Source of the DNA: UBA11540 sp045536425
Lineage (GTDB): Bacteria > Bacillota > Clostridia > Oscillospirales > Ruminococcaceae
Assembly: GCA_045536425.1 (NCBI GenBank)
Contig: JAZSNN010000030.1
Coordinates: 1-28,777, forward strand
DNA: 28,777 nt
Reading direction: 5' to 3'
The notes beneath the pieces are model-generated. The model saw only the letters and a program-made list of their open reading frames with translations. It did no database searches and was not told where the DNA came from. The position numbers were made by a program, and so were the translations under genes. Positions 9,901 through 16,676 of this stretch are shown one piece after another. Each line of letters starts with the position of its first letter. The first letter of the stretch is position 1.

Positions 9901-10428
9901 CGAAAGCACCGTTTCAACAAGTGCACTGTCATCGCGAAAGCTGTTCAGAAGCTCACTCAGCTGTGAAAAAACAGGGTCGTTTTTTGAATAGTATTCCTCC
10001 AGAGTTTCCTGCATCGAAGCCGCCTGCAAAAGCTTTATCTCGCTCTCGTCTGCAATGCGAAAATCAGGTGAAATGCCAAGAAGATTAAAGTTTTCGCGAA
10101 CGAGCTTGATGCAGAAAGAGTCGATGGTGGAGATGTTTGCCTTGTCAACGAGCACCATCTGCTTTTCTACGATCTTCTCATATTCGGGGTCGGAGCTGAG
10201 GCTCGAGAGCTTTGCGGAAATTCTGTCGCGCATCTCTGCAGCCGCAGCGTTAGTAAAGGTGACAACCAAAAGTCTGTCAGCATCAACGGGATTATTTTTG
10301 TCGATTATCTTTTGAATAACGCGTTCAACCAACACCGCTGTCTTTCCGCTGCCCGCAGCAGCAGAAACGAGAAGAGAGCCTCCTCGGTCGAAAACGGCAT
10401 ATTCCTGTTGTTGTGTCCATTTTGGCAT
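6916..10428 (-). CDS. addA: AddA: ATP-dependent helicase/nuclease subunit A
   Basis: This is the UvrD-like helicase and nuclease subunit of the AddAB (RexAB) double-strand-break processing enzyme, counterpart of RecBCD. The 1170-residue length fits. Motifs in order are Walker A AAAGSGKTAVLVER near residue 23, the DECQDSNEAQ Walker B box, GDVKQSIYRFRQA, the SIHHSKGLEFP box, LYVAMTRAREKL, and near the C-terminus the RecB-type nuclease residues in GVADCILK and ILDYKSD. GAGGTGAT lies just before the ATG. No addB gene lies beside it: the gene is single, with divergent and convergent neighbours. The partner, if present, must lie elsewhere. Confidence 0.95.
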   Translation of the reverse strand: MPKWTQQQEYAVFDRGGSLLVSAAAGSGKTAVLVERVIQKIIDKNNPVDADRLLVVTFTNAAAAEMRDRISAKLSSLSSDPEYEKIVEKQMVLVDKANISTIDSFCIKLVRENFNLLGISPDFRIADESEIKLLQAASMQETLEEYYSKNDPVFSQLSELLNSFRDDSALVETVLSVYRFMRSHPFCRDWLEEKLSQYKNGVQNVSKSVWAQTLYPICKDALQNASLALLYGIEAIGEDQILIDKLYGIFDQKKDEVSIAIRHCENEDFDGLYRAIHSVVFPTFPSPRKYDDPERLELVKGYWDLVKNIFSSLSKVICSDSERFEDDLRNLLPKIEKLFEITINFTERLDEKKREKNLCDFSDTEQFALELLWEKRGENYVRTPLAERLCESFDEILIDECQDSNEAQDMIFKAVSKNEENMFMVGDVKQSIYRFRQAMPELFLSKKDSFFEFDGKNYPASITLAKNFRSRLEVTSAVNFFFDQLMSRDMGGIDYSQERLDFGATYPPADNANCELAIIEQAEGENKTIISATYIARRIRELMRTFKVTDGGVLRPARFGDFCILLRAPKNIAHEYIRILEKEGVPACFQETPGLLESIEVSILVALLRVVDNPTLDLDMLTVLYSDLFGFTTDDITKLRLIDRYASVLTLLNKAVQGEDEDLKIKSKSLLDIIDNLRRVCASMGVAGLIDYICRELSLPEFFSIKYKNPSKATNLAIFRGFAEGLEKNEMCSLSAFLRRVDRMKEQGVDIKGAPNSQSGGSQVQIMSIHHSKGLEFPICFISDLARPFNKTDVQAHTILHSTLGFACVRRDEARHTEADTVPLMASRIATESEMLSEELRMLYVAMTRAREKLILVTTAKDPVKEIQNCADKVLSPSTIISPYSVKRCSSYSQWILMCASRHRALSEMLDTRFSRYLLSDTDCDLKVSIIANTDDSEKTAEAELLLPDEREISSLEKVILENLKAVYSHPADVSLPTKLSVSEISKPDAVSSLRTPNFSEQKELSAAQKGTAIHTFMQFADYSLAVKSIDAEIERLVEKGFITRRQADAVDPKKIEKFFASDIARCIFDAEEIHREFRFMIPAKARDLFPTIDSDEEIMVQGVADCILKAKDEYIILDYKSDAVNDMSVLKERYEAQLSLYRKAISDLFESKKVRCIIYSFTLSDYIEI

Positions 10429-10445
10429 AATATCACCTCAATATC

Positions 10446-10454
10446 AGTATACCA
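10446..10454 (-). promoter_or_regulatory. Extended -10 promoter of addA
   Basis: On the minus strand TGGTATACT (TG-n plus TATACT) lies 17 bases before the addA start codon, giving a short leader. The -35 at the right distance (CATACA) is poor, which fits an extended -10 promoter. Confidence 0.5.
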
Positions 10455-10492
10455 TAAATTCAAGGATTTGTATGGAATTTTTTCAGAAAAGA

Positions 10493-10501
10493 TGATATAC
10501 T
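10493..10501 (+). promoter_or_regulatory. Extended -10 promoter of the patatin-like gene
   Basis: TGATATACT (TG-n plus TATACT) lies 29 bases before the ATG of the patatin gene. The -35 region is weak (TGGAAT with a 17-bp spacer). Confidence 0.5.
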
Positions 10502-10530
10502 AAAATAAAAAGAGGGAAAGGGAGAACGAT

Positions 10531-11907
10531 ATGGAGCAAAACGCTGACAGCACCCTGCAGTTTCGCAAAAAAAGAGCGCTTGTCCTCGGTGGAGGCGGTG
10601 CGCGCGGCGCCTATGAAATTGGCGTTTGGCAGGCGCTTCGTGAAATCGGTTGGCAGTTTGATATCGTGACCGGCACCTCGGTAGGCGCTATAAACGGAGC
10701 CATCTTTTCGACTGGCGACTTTGACGTTGCCGAAGAGGTTTGGCAGACACTCGATACAGGTATGGTTTTCAGCGTTGACGTCGACGAAACCCTTGATTTA
10801 AAGACAAAAACCTCGCTCATCTTCCGCTCTCTCGCTCGCGATATGATAAAGTCGGGTGGCGGCGACGGCAAACGCCTTCGCACCCTGCTCGAAAGATATA
10901 TCGACGAGGAAAAGGTGCGCTCATCGCCCATAGAATATGGACTTGCGACCGTGGATATGAAATCTATGAAGCTCACACAGCTTACAAAAGAAGAAATTCC
11001 CGAGGGAAAGCTTATAGATTATATAATGGCAAGTGCTTCGATTTTCCCTGCCATAAAACCGCAAAAGATAGATTCAAATACCTATGTAGACGGCGGAATA
11101 CTTGAACAGATGCCGATGGACCTTGCGATGAAATGCGGGGCACAGGACATAATAGCTGTGGAGATATGCGGAGAGGGAATGTTGCACAAAAAGCCTCCCG
11201 AGGATATCAGCGTGCGCCTTGTGAAATCGCGTTGGGACCTCGGAAGTATAATAGTTTTTGATAAAAACGTGGTGAAAAGAAATATCCGTCTGGGCTACCT
11301 TGACGGTCTAAAGCTTTTTGCCGCCTACGATGGACTCTACTATTCTTTTGTAAAAGGGTCGCTAAACGAGCTTTTCAAAATCCGCCACGGGAAATATAAC
11401 GTGCTTTGTGACACCTGCGCGGTCAGCCCCACAACACTCTACGAAGGCTTTATGGAGAAAAACGCGCACACAGCACTCAGAAAAACCATAAAATCGCACG
11501 GATATGCGTCGATGAAATACGACACGGTAATGCTCTGTGCAGCGGAGCTTTGCGGACAGATTTTCGGTCTTGACCCCACCTTGATATACACTAGCGAGAG
11601 CTTTGTGGAAAGGCTCGAGGAAAAGGTGATAGGCTACTCTGTAGAGATACGGAAAATACTCAAAAAGAACCGCGAAAACCCCACCCCCGAAATAATAAAG
11701 CAGAGCCTTTCTATCCTTTCAAAAGAGATACGAACGGTAGTCATCGCGCGGATGCTTACCAATAACCTCATCGCAAATAAACCCTATTCCTTTGCGCCCG
11801 TAGCGGCACTGATGCCGTCGGAATATCTTGCCGCTTTGTTCATTGCGACGGTGATAAACAACGACACCTATGCTACAAAAGAAAACCGAATAATGCAAGG
11901 AACATAA
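10531..11907 (+). CDS. Patatin-like phospholipase
   Basis: This is a 458-residue acyl hydrolase of the patatin family, which cleaves acyl chains from phospholipids with a Ser-Asp dyad. The oxyanion loop GGGGARGAYEIG lies at residues 20-31, the nucleophile motif GTSVG gives Ser50, and the Asp is in YVDGGILEQMP (Asp187). The patatin domain fills about residues 14-270. The remaining 190 residues form a helical C-terminal extension that I do not recognise. There is no signal peptide, so action is at the inner membrane face or in the cytosol. A GGGAG ribosome site precedes the ATG. It is a single-gene unit with its own promoter and a strong bidirectional terminator. Confidence 0.9.
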   Translation: MEQNADSTLQFRKKRALVLGGGGARGAYEIGVWQALREIGWQFDIVTGTSVGAINGAIFSTGDFDVAEEVWQTLDTGMVFSVDVDETLDLKTKTSLIFRSLARDMIKSGGGDGKRLRTLLERYIDEEKVRSSPIEYGLATVDMKSMKLTQLTKEEIPEGKLIDYIMASASIFPAIKPQKIDSNTYVDGGILEQMPMDLAMKCGAQDIIAVEICGEGMLHKKPPEDISVRLVKSRWDLGSIIVFDKNVVKRNIRLGYLDGLKLFAAYDGLYYSFVKGSLNELFKIRHGKYNVLCDTCAVSPTTLYEGFMEKNAHTALRKTIKSHGYASMKYDTVMLCAAELCGQIFGLDPTLIYTSESFVERLEEKVIGYSVEIRKILKKNRENPTPEIIKQSLSILSKEIRTVVIARMLTNNLIANKPYSFAPVAALMPSEYLAALFIATVINNDTYATKENRIMQGT

Positions 11908-11910
11908 AAA

Positions 11911-11947
11911 TTCCTCGCGTCTTTAAAAGACGCGAGGAAAATTTTTT
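11911..11947. terminator. Bidirectional terminator between patatin and degV genes
   Basis: The stem TTCCTCGCGTCT / AGACGCGAGGAA lies between two convergent genes. It is followed by ATTTTTT on the plus strand and preceded by an A-run that becomes a T-run on the minus strand. Confidence 0.9.
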
Positions 11948-12812
11948 ATCTGTGATTTCCCATAAAGAAGACAGCCATTGTGCCGGGGCCGGAATGACCG
12001 CCGATGACGGGACCGATGCAGTTTGTGACCACCGTCTCAACTCCAAGACGGGATTTCATCTGCTCTGCAACATACAGCGCGTCCTTCTCGGAATCGCCGT
12101 GAGAGATAAACGCCTTTTTCTGTTTGCCGTCCTGTAATTTCTCCATAACGTTTACAAGCTCGTCGAGCGACTGTTTTCTTCCGCGAACCTTCGAAACGCT
12201 GACGAGCTTTCCGTTGTCGTCAACGTGGAGAATGGGCTTAACGTTCAAGAGTCCGCCGAAAACAGCGGTGAGCTTTGAAATTCTTCCACCTCTCTGAAGA
12301 TGTCCGAGGTCGTCAACGGTAAAGTAGTGAACGAGCTTTAATTTGTTTTTTTCGAGCCAATCTACGGCTTCGTCGAGGGTCTTTCCCTCGTCTCTGAGTC
12401 CTACGGTATAATCTAAAAGAAGACCCTGTCCCATACTAGCACAGAGCGAATCGACAACCACAATCTTTCGGTCGGGATATTCTTCACAAAGCTCTTTGGC
12501 AGCTATCACGGCAGAGTTGCAGTTTCCGCTCAACCCACTCGAAAAACCGAGATGCAAAACATCCTTTCCTTTTTCGAGAGCCTCTTTAAAGAACTCTTTA
12601 AACTCCTCAATATTCACCTGAGTTGTAGTGGAGGTCTTTCCCGAGCGTATAAGATCATAGAAAATCTTTCCGCTCATATCAGGGTCACCGTCGGAGTAGG
12701 TGTTGCCGTCGATGGTGAATTTGAGTCTGGTGAACGCAATATCATTATCGCTAAAATAGCTTAGCGGCATATCAACAGTGCTGTCTGTGGTCAAAGTGAA
12801 AAGCTTGTCCAT
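11946..12812 (-). CDS. DegV family fatty-acid-binding protein
   Basis: DegV proteins bind a fatty acid and, as FakB subunits, present it to the kinase FakA for incorporation into phospholipid. The 288-residue product has the family N-terminus with TLTTDSTVDMP, the SGKTSTTTQ stretch, LGFSSGLSGNCNSA, the VDSLCASMGQG motif and GPVIGGHSGPGTMAVFF near the C-terminus. I start at the ATG at 12812, which has GAGG nine bases upstream on the minus strand. An upstream in-frame TTG (12827) would swallow that site. It is a single gene with its own promoter. No FakA (DAK2-domain) gene is in the window, so the fatty acid kinase link is by family only. Confidence 0.9.
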   Translation of the reverse strand: MDKLFTLTTDSTVDMPLSYFSDNDIAFTRLKFTIDGNTYSDGDPDMSGKIFYDLIRSGKTSTTTQVNIEEFKEFFKEALEKGKDVLHLGFSSGLSGNCNSAVIAAKELCEEYPDRKIVVVDSLCASMGQGLLLDYTVGLRDEGKTLDEAVDWLEKNKLKLVHYFTVDDLGHLQRGGRISKLTAVFGGLLNVKPILHVDDNGKLVSVSKVRGRKQSLDELVNVMEKLQDGKQKKAFISHGDSEKDALYVAEQMKSRLGVETVVTNCIGPVIGGHSGPGTMAVFFMGNHR

Positions 12813-12845
12813 TTTTAAAAACCTCAACGATGTAGTATTGAGAAC

Positions 12846-12874
12846 AGTATAACACGTTTTTCGATACCTTGCAA
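12846..12874 (-). promoter_or_regulatory. Promoter of the degV gene
   Basis: On the minus strand TTGCAA (12869-12874), a 17-bp spacer and TATACT (12846-12851) lie 33 bases upstream of the DegV start codon. Confidence 0.8.
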
Positions 12875-12902
12875 TAGGTATTTTGATACTTTAATAAAAT
12901 AT

Positions 12903-13169
12903 TTACGAAAAAAACACAAACCAAATTCCCGCCGCCTGCAAAAGCAGAATTATCGGCACCGAAAGGGTGAAGAACAGATGCTTTGTTTTGTGCCGAAGGA
13001 TGTACATAGCCAAAAGAGCACCCACGCTTCCGCCGACAAGTGCCAAAACAATGAGGTTTTTCTCGCTGACTCGGTAGAGTTTTTTCTTTGCGTTGTGCTT
13101 GTCTAGAAGATACACAAAAAAGGTCACCACGTTGATTATCAGAAGATAGATAAATAGAACGTTTTTCAT
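12903..13169 (-). CDS. DUF1294 family small membrane protein
   Basis: The 88-residue protein has three predicted membrane segments and the hallmark features of DUF1294: YLLDKHNAKK after the first helix, RVSEKNLIVLALVGGSVGALLAMY in the middle (pieces only; about residues 38-61) and the HKTKHLFF block before the last helix. The function of the family is unknown. The gene has its own promoter, which overlaps the divergent promoter of the AraC-type regulator. The ATG is preceded by GGTGAT, a modest ribosome site. Confidence 0.85.
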   Translation of the reverse strand: MKNVLFIYLLIINVVTFFVYLLDKHNAKKKLYRVSEKNLIVLALVGGSVGALLAMYILRHKTKHLFFTLSVPIILLLQAAGIWFVFFS

Positions 13170-13184
13170 AAAATCACCAAATAT

Positions 13185-13213
13185 AGTATAAAGGTTATTT
13201 TGTCACTTGTAAA
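13185..13213 (-). promoter_or_regulatory. Promoter of the DUF1294 gene
   Basis: On the minus strand TTTACA (13208-13213), a 17-bp spacer and TATACT (13185-13190). Its -35 box overlaps the -35 box of the divergent regulator promoter. Confidence 0.75.
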
Positions 13214-13220
13214 TAGGTGA
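13203..13220. promoter_or_regulatory. Inverted repeat over the divergent -35 boxes
   Basis: TCACTT and AGGTGA (5 of 6 complementary) flank the TTGTAAA core shared by both -35 elements. The position suits an operator for the neighbouring regulator, but no binding evidence exists. Confidence 0.35.
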
Positions 13221-13235
13221 AAAATGTGATATAAT
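13207..13235 (+). promoter_or_regulatory. Promoter of the AraC-type regulator gene
   Basis: TTGTAA (13207-13212), a 17-bp spacer and a perfect TATAAT (13230-13235) precede the regulator gene. The -35 box overlaps that of the divergent DUF1294 promoter. Confidence 0.8.
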
Positions 13236-13260
13236 TATAAAAAATTAACATTTAGGGAGG

Positions 13261-14322
13261 GTGGATACTATAAAAACCGTACTTCTAATCAGCGGGGAGA
13301 AGATGTTTGCAGATTCGCTTGTGGACTTTCTTTTGAGCGACCGTTTTGAGCCGATAAACCTCCTCTGTATAAATTCCCCCACACAGATAATCGAGAGTCT
13401 GATTTATGAGGATGTGGATCTGATAATAAACGATTTGAGCTGGAGCTGTGACGAGTTTGCCCAGCTGATAATGCAGATACACCGCACACATAGAAGGGTA
13501 GAACAGATAGATATTCACGACTTTGACCCCAATAGAAGCGACCGCAATTTCATTAGCCGAAACGATTCACTGCTAAGGCTCGAAAACGTGATAAAAAACT
13601 GTCTTGACGTTGGAACGACTGCTGAAGCACGAAGAAAAGCCGAACCTGCGGGAGCGGACAAACGTGCGCTTATGATAATTTCAAATCTCGAAAGGCTAAA
13701 CGGACTCTACGAGCTGTACGATGCCCGTGACAAAAAAAGATTTCTTCTTCTCATAGAATCGGTGCTGAATGTCAGCAGAAACCACCACCGACTTTCTCGC
13801 TTGGCGGGAGAATTCCTAGTAAATAATATGACCGCTTTTGTCAATAATTTTGTCGGAGTTTTTTCTCTGCAGAACGAATTTGAAACCGCGCAGTACCCCG
13901 AACTCAACTTCAATGATCAGGTAAACGTGAGAATTCTTTTTGCTTTTTGGCAGCGGTTTGCCGATTTGATATTTGCCGCAGAGGAAGAGTGTACACCGAT
14001 AATAGTGCTGAGAACAAAGGAATTCGTCGAAGAGAATCTCAGAAGTGAGCTTACTGCTACTATGATAGCAGATGCCGTTGGCGTAACGTCGGGATATTTG
14101 TCGAGAGTTTTTTCCGCGAGCGAAGGGAAAACGCTCATTCACTTTGTCAGCGAAAAAAAGATAGCAAAATCAAAACAGCTTTTGGAGGACGAAAAGAACA
14201 GCATAAGGATGATAGCGACAGAGATAGGCTTCAGCTCACCGAGCTATTTCATCCGCTTCTTCAAAAAATTCACAGGTGTCACCCCAAAGCAGTACCGCGA
14301 GGGGCTGCACTATAGGAAGTAA
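13261..14322 (+). CDS. AraC-family transcriptional regulator with receiver-like N-terminus
   Basis: The C-terminal 105 residues form a typical AraC/XylS DNA-binding domain. The first helix-turn-helix is around MIADAVGVTSGYLSRVF. The second is around RMIATEIGFSSPSYFIRFFKK and ends with the signature FTGVTPKQYRE. The first 120 residues resemble a response-regulator receiver fold (TVLLISGEKMFADSLVDFLL) but lack a clear phospho-acceptor Asp cluster. The middle is helical and unassigned. The start is uncertain. AGGGAGG directly abuts the GTG at 13261, leaving no spacing. An ATA at 13270 lies nine bases beyond the site and would give a natural N-terminus IKTVLLIS. The first ATG (13303) has GGAG only three bases away. 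No partner sensor kinase is adjacent. Confidence 0.85.
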   Translation: MDTIKTVLLISGEKMFADSLVDFLLSDRFEPINLLCINSPTQIIESLIYEDVDLIINDLSWSCDEFAQLIMQIHRTHRRVEQIDIHDFDPNRSDRNFISRNDSLLRLENVIKNCLDVGTTAEARRKAEPAGADKRALMIISNLERLNGLYELYDARDKKRFLLLIESVLNVSRNHHRLSRLAGEFLVNNMTAFVNNFVGVFSLQNEFETAQYPELNFNDQVNVRILFAFWQRFADLIFAAEEECTPIIVLRTKEFVEENLRSELTATMIADAVGVTSGYLSRVFSASEGKTLIHFVSEKKIAKSKQLLEDEKNSIRMIATEIGFSSPSYFIRFFKKFTGVTPKQYREGLHYRK

Positions 14323-14331
14323 AAGATAAGA

Positions 14332-14358
14332 CAGCGCCCTGCTTTTTGCAGGGCGCTG
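14332..14358. terminator. Stem-loop between convergent araC-type and PHP genes
   Basis: An 11-bp perfect stem CAGCGCCCTGC and its complement with a TTTTT loop lies between two convergent stop codons. The flanking T-tracts are interrupted on both strands, so termination is likely but not ideal. Confidence 0.65.
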
Positions 14359-14363
14359 AGTAT

Positions 14364-15080
14364 TTATCTGTTTTTTAGCTTTCTGATTATCGCAGAAACG
14401 CTGCTTTCACAGTCCTCAAAAAAGTTTTGTCGTTCGCTGATGTGCTCGAGATAATGTGCATCGGAATCGGTGACTATCACAGCGCCCTCGAGAGCGGGAT
14501 GAAGTGCTTTCAACTGCTCGATTTTCGAAGGGTCTTTGACCTCAAATGCGCCAAAACCATATTCCTCAGGGATATAACCGAGCGAGGAGAGAATGGAAAA
14601 CGACTGCTTGTCAATGTGAGCGGGAAATGCTACAAAATTAAACCTTTTTGAAAGCTCTGCCATGTCCTTGATAGAGATAGACGTCGCGTTTATGAGCAGT
14701 TTTTGCACCCTGCCAACGTCGTTGTCCTCGGCATCCAAAAGCACCTGTTCGCCAAAGATTTCGGGCTCGTTGTCAATGTCGGGCAACCGCTCGTAAACGT
14801 ACTTGTCAAACTCCATCGCGTCTTCCAGCTTTTCGAAAAGACAAACCACGTGGATTTCCTCCGAAGTGGTGAGCTCCATACCCGCAATCAGCACCTTGCC
14901 CGACTCCTTTCCCGCTTCGAAAAAAGCAGGGCAGTTTTTGCAGGTGTTGTGGTCGGTCAGCGCGATAGCGTCGAGCTCGGTGAGTATCGACATATTTACG
15001 ATGTTGTTGACCGTCATATCAGAGTCACCGCAAGGAGAGAGACAGGAGTGTATGTGAAGATCATAAAAAAGCTTGTTCAT
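14364..15080 (-). CDS. PHP-domain metal-dependent phosphoesterase
   Basis: This is a 238-residue PHP hydrolase, related to TrpH/YciV-type phosphoesterases and expected in the cytosol. The metal ligands are all visible: the HIH pair in DLHIHSCLSPCG, DHN in ALTDHNT, the Glu in AGMELTTS, His in EEIHVVCLF, His in FPAHIDK and TDSDAHY near the C-terminus. I start at the ATG at 15080 because it overlaps the TGA of the preceding DRTGG gene as ATGA, a sign of translational coupling. An upstream in-frame start (15101) would lie inside that gene. It is the last gene of the five-gene putative H2-sensing operon. Its substrate is unknown. A nucleotide-type phosphoester signal is possible, but only by analogy with other PHP enzymes. 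Confidence 0.9.
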   Translation of the reverse strand: MNKLFYDLHIHSCLSPCGDSDMTVNNIVNMSILTELDAIALTDHNTCKNCPAFFEAGKESGKVLIAGMELTTSEEIHVVCLFEKLEDAMEFDKYVYERLPDIDNEPEIFGEQVLLDAEDNDVGRVQKLLINATSISIKDMAELSKRFNFVAFPAHIDKQSFSILSSLGYIPEEYGFGAFEVKDPSKIEQLKALHPALEGAVIVTDSDAHYLEHISERQNFFEDCESSVSAIIRKLKNR

Positions 15081-15403
15081 ATCAGCTTTTTCACCGCACA
15101 AGCCGCCTCAAAAACGGGAAGCTCGGTCTTGAAAACGGCAATTTCTTTTTCGCGTACCTTTTCGAGCATCGCTTCGTCGACGGCACAGTTTTCTGCAACG
15201 ATAATGCAGGAAACGTCTGCAAGCAGAGCTACAGCCGCGGTATTAACGTTTCCCATAACCGTCACCCACGCACAGTCTGCGGGAGCACGGCTCATAACAA
15301 GGCTGAGAAGGTCACAGCAAAAAACCGAAGAAACCTCTCTGTCGTCCTCGGGAAGATTAACAGCCACAAACCCCAAGGCTTCCTGTATCTGACTTATCTT
15401 CAT
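15077..15403 (-). CDS. Stand-alone DRTGG-domain protein (second copy)
   Basis: The 108-residue product consists of a single DRTGG-type alpha/beta domain: MKISQIQEALGFVAVN at the start, VTVMGNVNTAAVALLADVSCI (pieces; about residues 47-67) in the core and a C-terminal AVFKTELPVFEAA. DRTGG domains occur next to CBS domains in regulated pyrophosphatases, where they help bind nucleotides. Here the domain stands alone. The gene starts three bases after the hydrogenase-like gene and overlaps the PHP gene by four bases. It is distantly similar to the first gene of the operon. Its role in the module is unknown; a ligand-sensing subunit is a guess. Confidence 0.8.
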   Translation of the reverse strand: MKISQIQEALGFVAVNLPEDDREVSSVFCCDLLSLVMSRAPADCAWVTVMGNVNTAAVALLADVSCIIVAENCAVDEAMLEKVREKEIAVFKTELPVFEAACAVKKLI

Positions 15404-15406
15404 TTT

Positions 15407-16654
15407 CTAGTCCTCGTTTTTAATGTATTTTTCTCTGAGCTTTATGATGCAGGAATCCAATGAATTGAATCCACACACAACGTCTTCTGCCAGAGCCTTG
15501 CAGGTCGGACAACCGCAGGAGCCACAGTCAAGACCGGGCAGAGTCTTTTCGATTTCCTGACTCATCGCCATCTTCTGCATAGCTACAGAGAAATCGGGGT
15601 CGAGCTGTAGAATTGATTGATACTCAATCTCGCTGTCCCACTTCATCTGCTCTGTGACCTCGTCTGTGTGGTTGAGGGAAACGGGCAGATATTTTCTGAG
15701 CTTCTTGAGCTTTACCTTTGCTATGTAAGGGTTTTCGACGTTTAAAATTCCGCCCACACAACCCGCGCTGCAAGCGTTCAGCTCGACAAAATCCAGCCCG
15801 TGAAGCTTCTCGTCCTCAAGGTCCTCGAGTACGCGCATAACGTTTTCAATACCGTCTGCCGCGAGGTAGTTATCTTTGAGGGTAGCCGAAGCCTCACCGC
15901 CGCTGCTGCCCCAACCGATGCCTATTCTTCCCGATGAATTGAGCTCTCCGTTGTCGGCATCAGGGTTTTTCATATGGTGCAAAAGCTTTGGATATATGTC
16001 TTTTATCGCCACTACAGCATCGATGTCGCTCTTTTCGGTACCGAGCGGGAATTTCGCCGCAGTAACTTTTGCGGGACACGGGGAGATGAATACAGTTTTG
16101 ATGCTTTCGCGCGGGAGTCCTGTTTCTTCAACAGCCTTGTCCTTTGCCATACGTGCCGCCACCTCGACGGGAGCATTTAACGGCAAAAGATTTTCGATAA
16201 GCTCGGGAAAACGCACACGGATGAGCCTCGTTACAGCAGGACAAGCCGAGCTGATAACGGGCTTTTTGAGTGTTCCGCTTTCGAGCAGAATTCTCGTAGC
16301 ATCGCTGACTATCTCCGCTGCCGCAGAAACCTCAAAAACGTCGTCAAAGCCCATAAGCTTCAAAGCACCCAAAACAATTTCGGGGTTTTCGAGGTTGTTA
16401 AACTGTGCGTAGAGAGCGGGAGCGGGGAGAGCAATCTTATACTCAAAATCCTTGATGCAGGAAAGACTGTCTGTGACAGCCTCCTTTGCTCTGTACGGAC
16501 AAACGCGGATACATTCACCGCAATCTATGCATCTCTCGGCAAGGATGTGTGCTCTGCCGTCGTGAACGCGGATAGCCTCGGTAGGACAACGCTTTAAGCA
16601 GTTGGTGCATCCCTTGCAGATGTCTTTGTTAAGTTTTACGGAATGAATATCCAT
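15407..16654 (-). CDS. Putative sensory [FeFe]-hydrogenase-like iron-sulfur protein (HydS/HfsB-like)
   Basis: The 415-residue protein has three parts. Residues 10-55 hold two [4Fe-4S] ferredoxin motifs (C13, C16, C19, C23; C42, C45, C48, C52). Residues 70-330 form a short H-cluster domain with SSACPAVTR (C138), ISPCPAK (C193) and NACSAGCVGG (C295, C299). Residues 377-402 carry a C-x2-C-x4-C-x16-C cluster-binding domain. All four H-cluster cysteine positions are kept. The Cys before the first ligand, which shuttles protons in catalytic enzymes, is Ala, as in putative H2 sensors. The H-domain is also much shorter than in HydA. It is third in the minus-strand operon, 22 bases after the GHKL ATPase. 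No PAS domain is present. Whether it binds a full H-cluster is unknown; a purely electron-transferring role is the alternative. Confidence 0.85.
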   Translation of the reverse strand: MDIHSVKLNKDICKGCTNCLKRCPTEAIRVHDGRAHILAERCIDCGECIRVCPYRAKEAVTDSLSCIKDFEYKIALPAPALYAQFNNLENPEIVLGALKLMGFDDVFEVSAAAEIVSDATRILLESGTLKKPVISSACPAVTRLIRVRFPELIENLLPLNAPVEVAARMAKDKAVEETGLPRESIKTVFISPCPAKVTAAKFPLGTEKSDIDAVVAIKDIYPKLLHHMKNPDADNGELNSSGRIGIGWGSSGGEASATLKDNYLAADGIENVMRVLEDLEDEKLHGLDFVELNACSAGCVGGILNVENPYIAKVKLKKLRKYLPVSLNHTDEVTEQMKWDSEIEYQSILQLDPDFSVAMQKMAMSQEIEKTLPGLDCGSCGCPTCKALAEDVVCGFNSLDSCIIKLREKYIKNED

Positions 16655-16676
16655 TCATAAACCGCCTTTCAAACGG

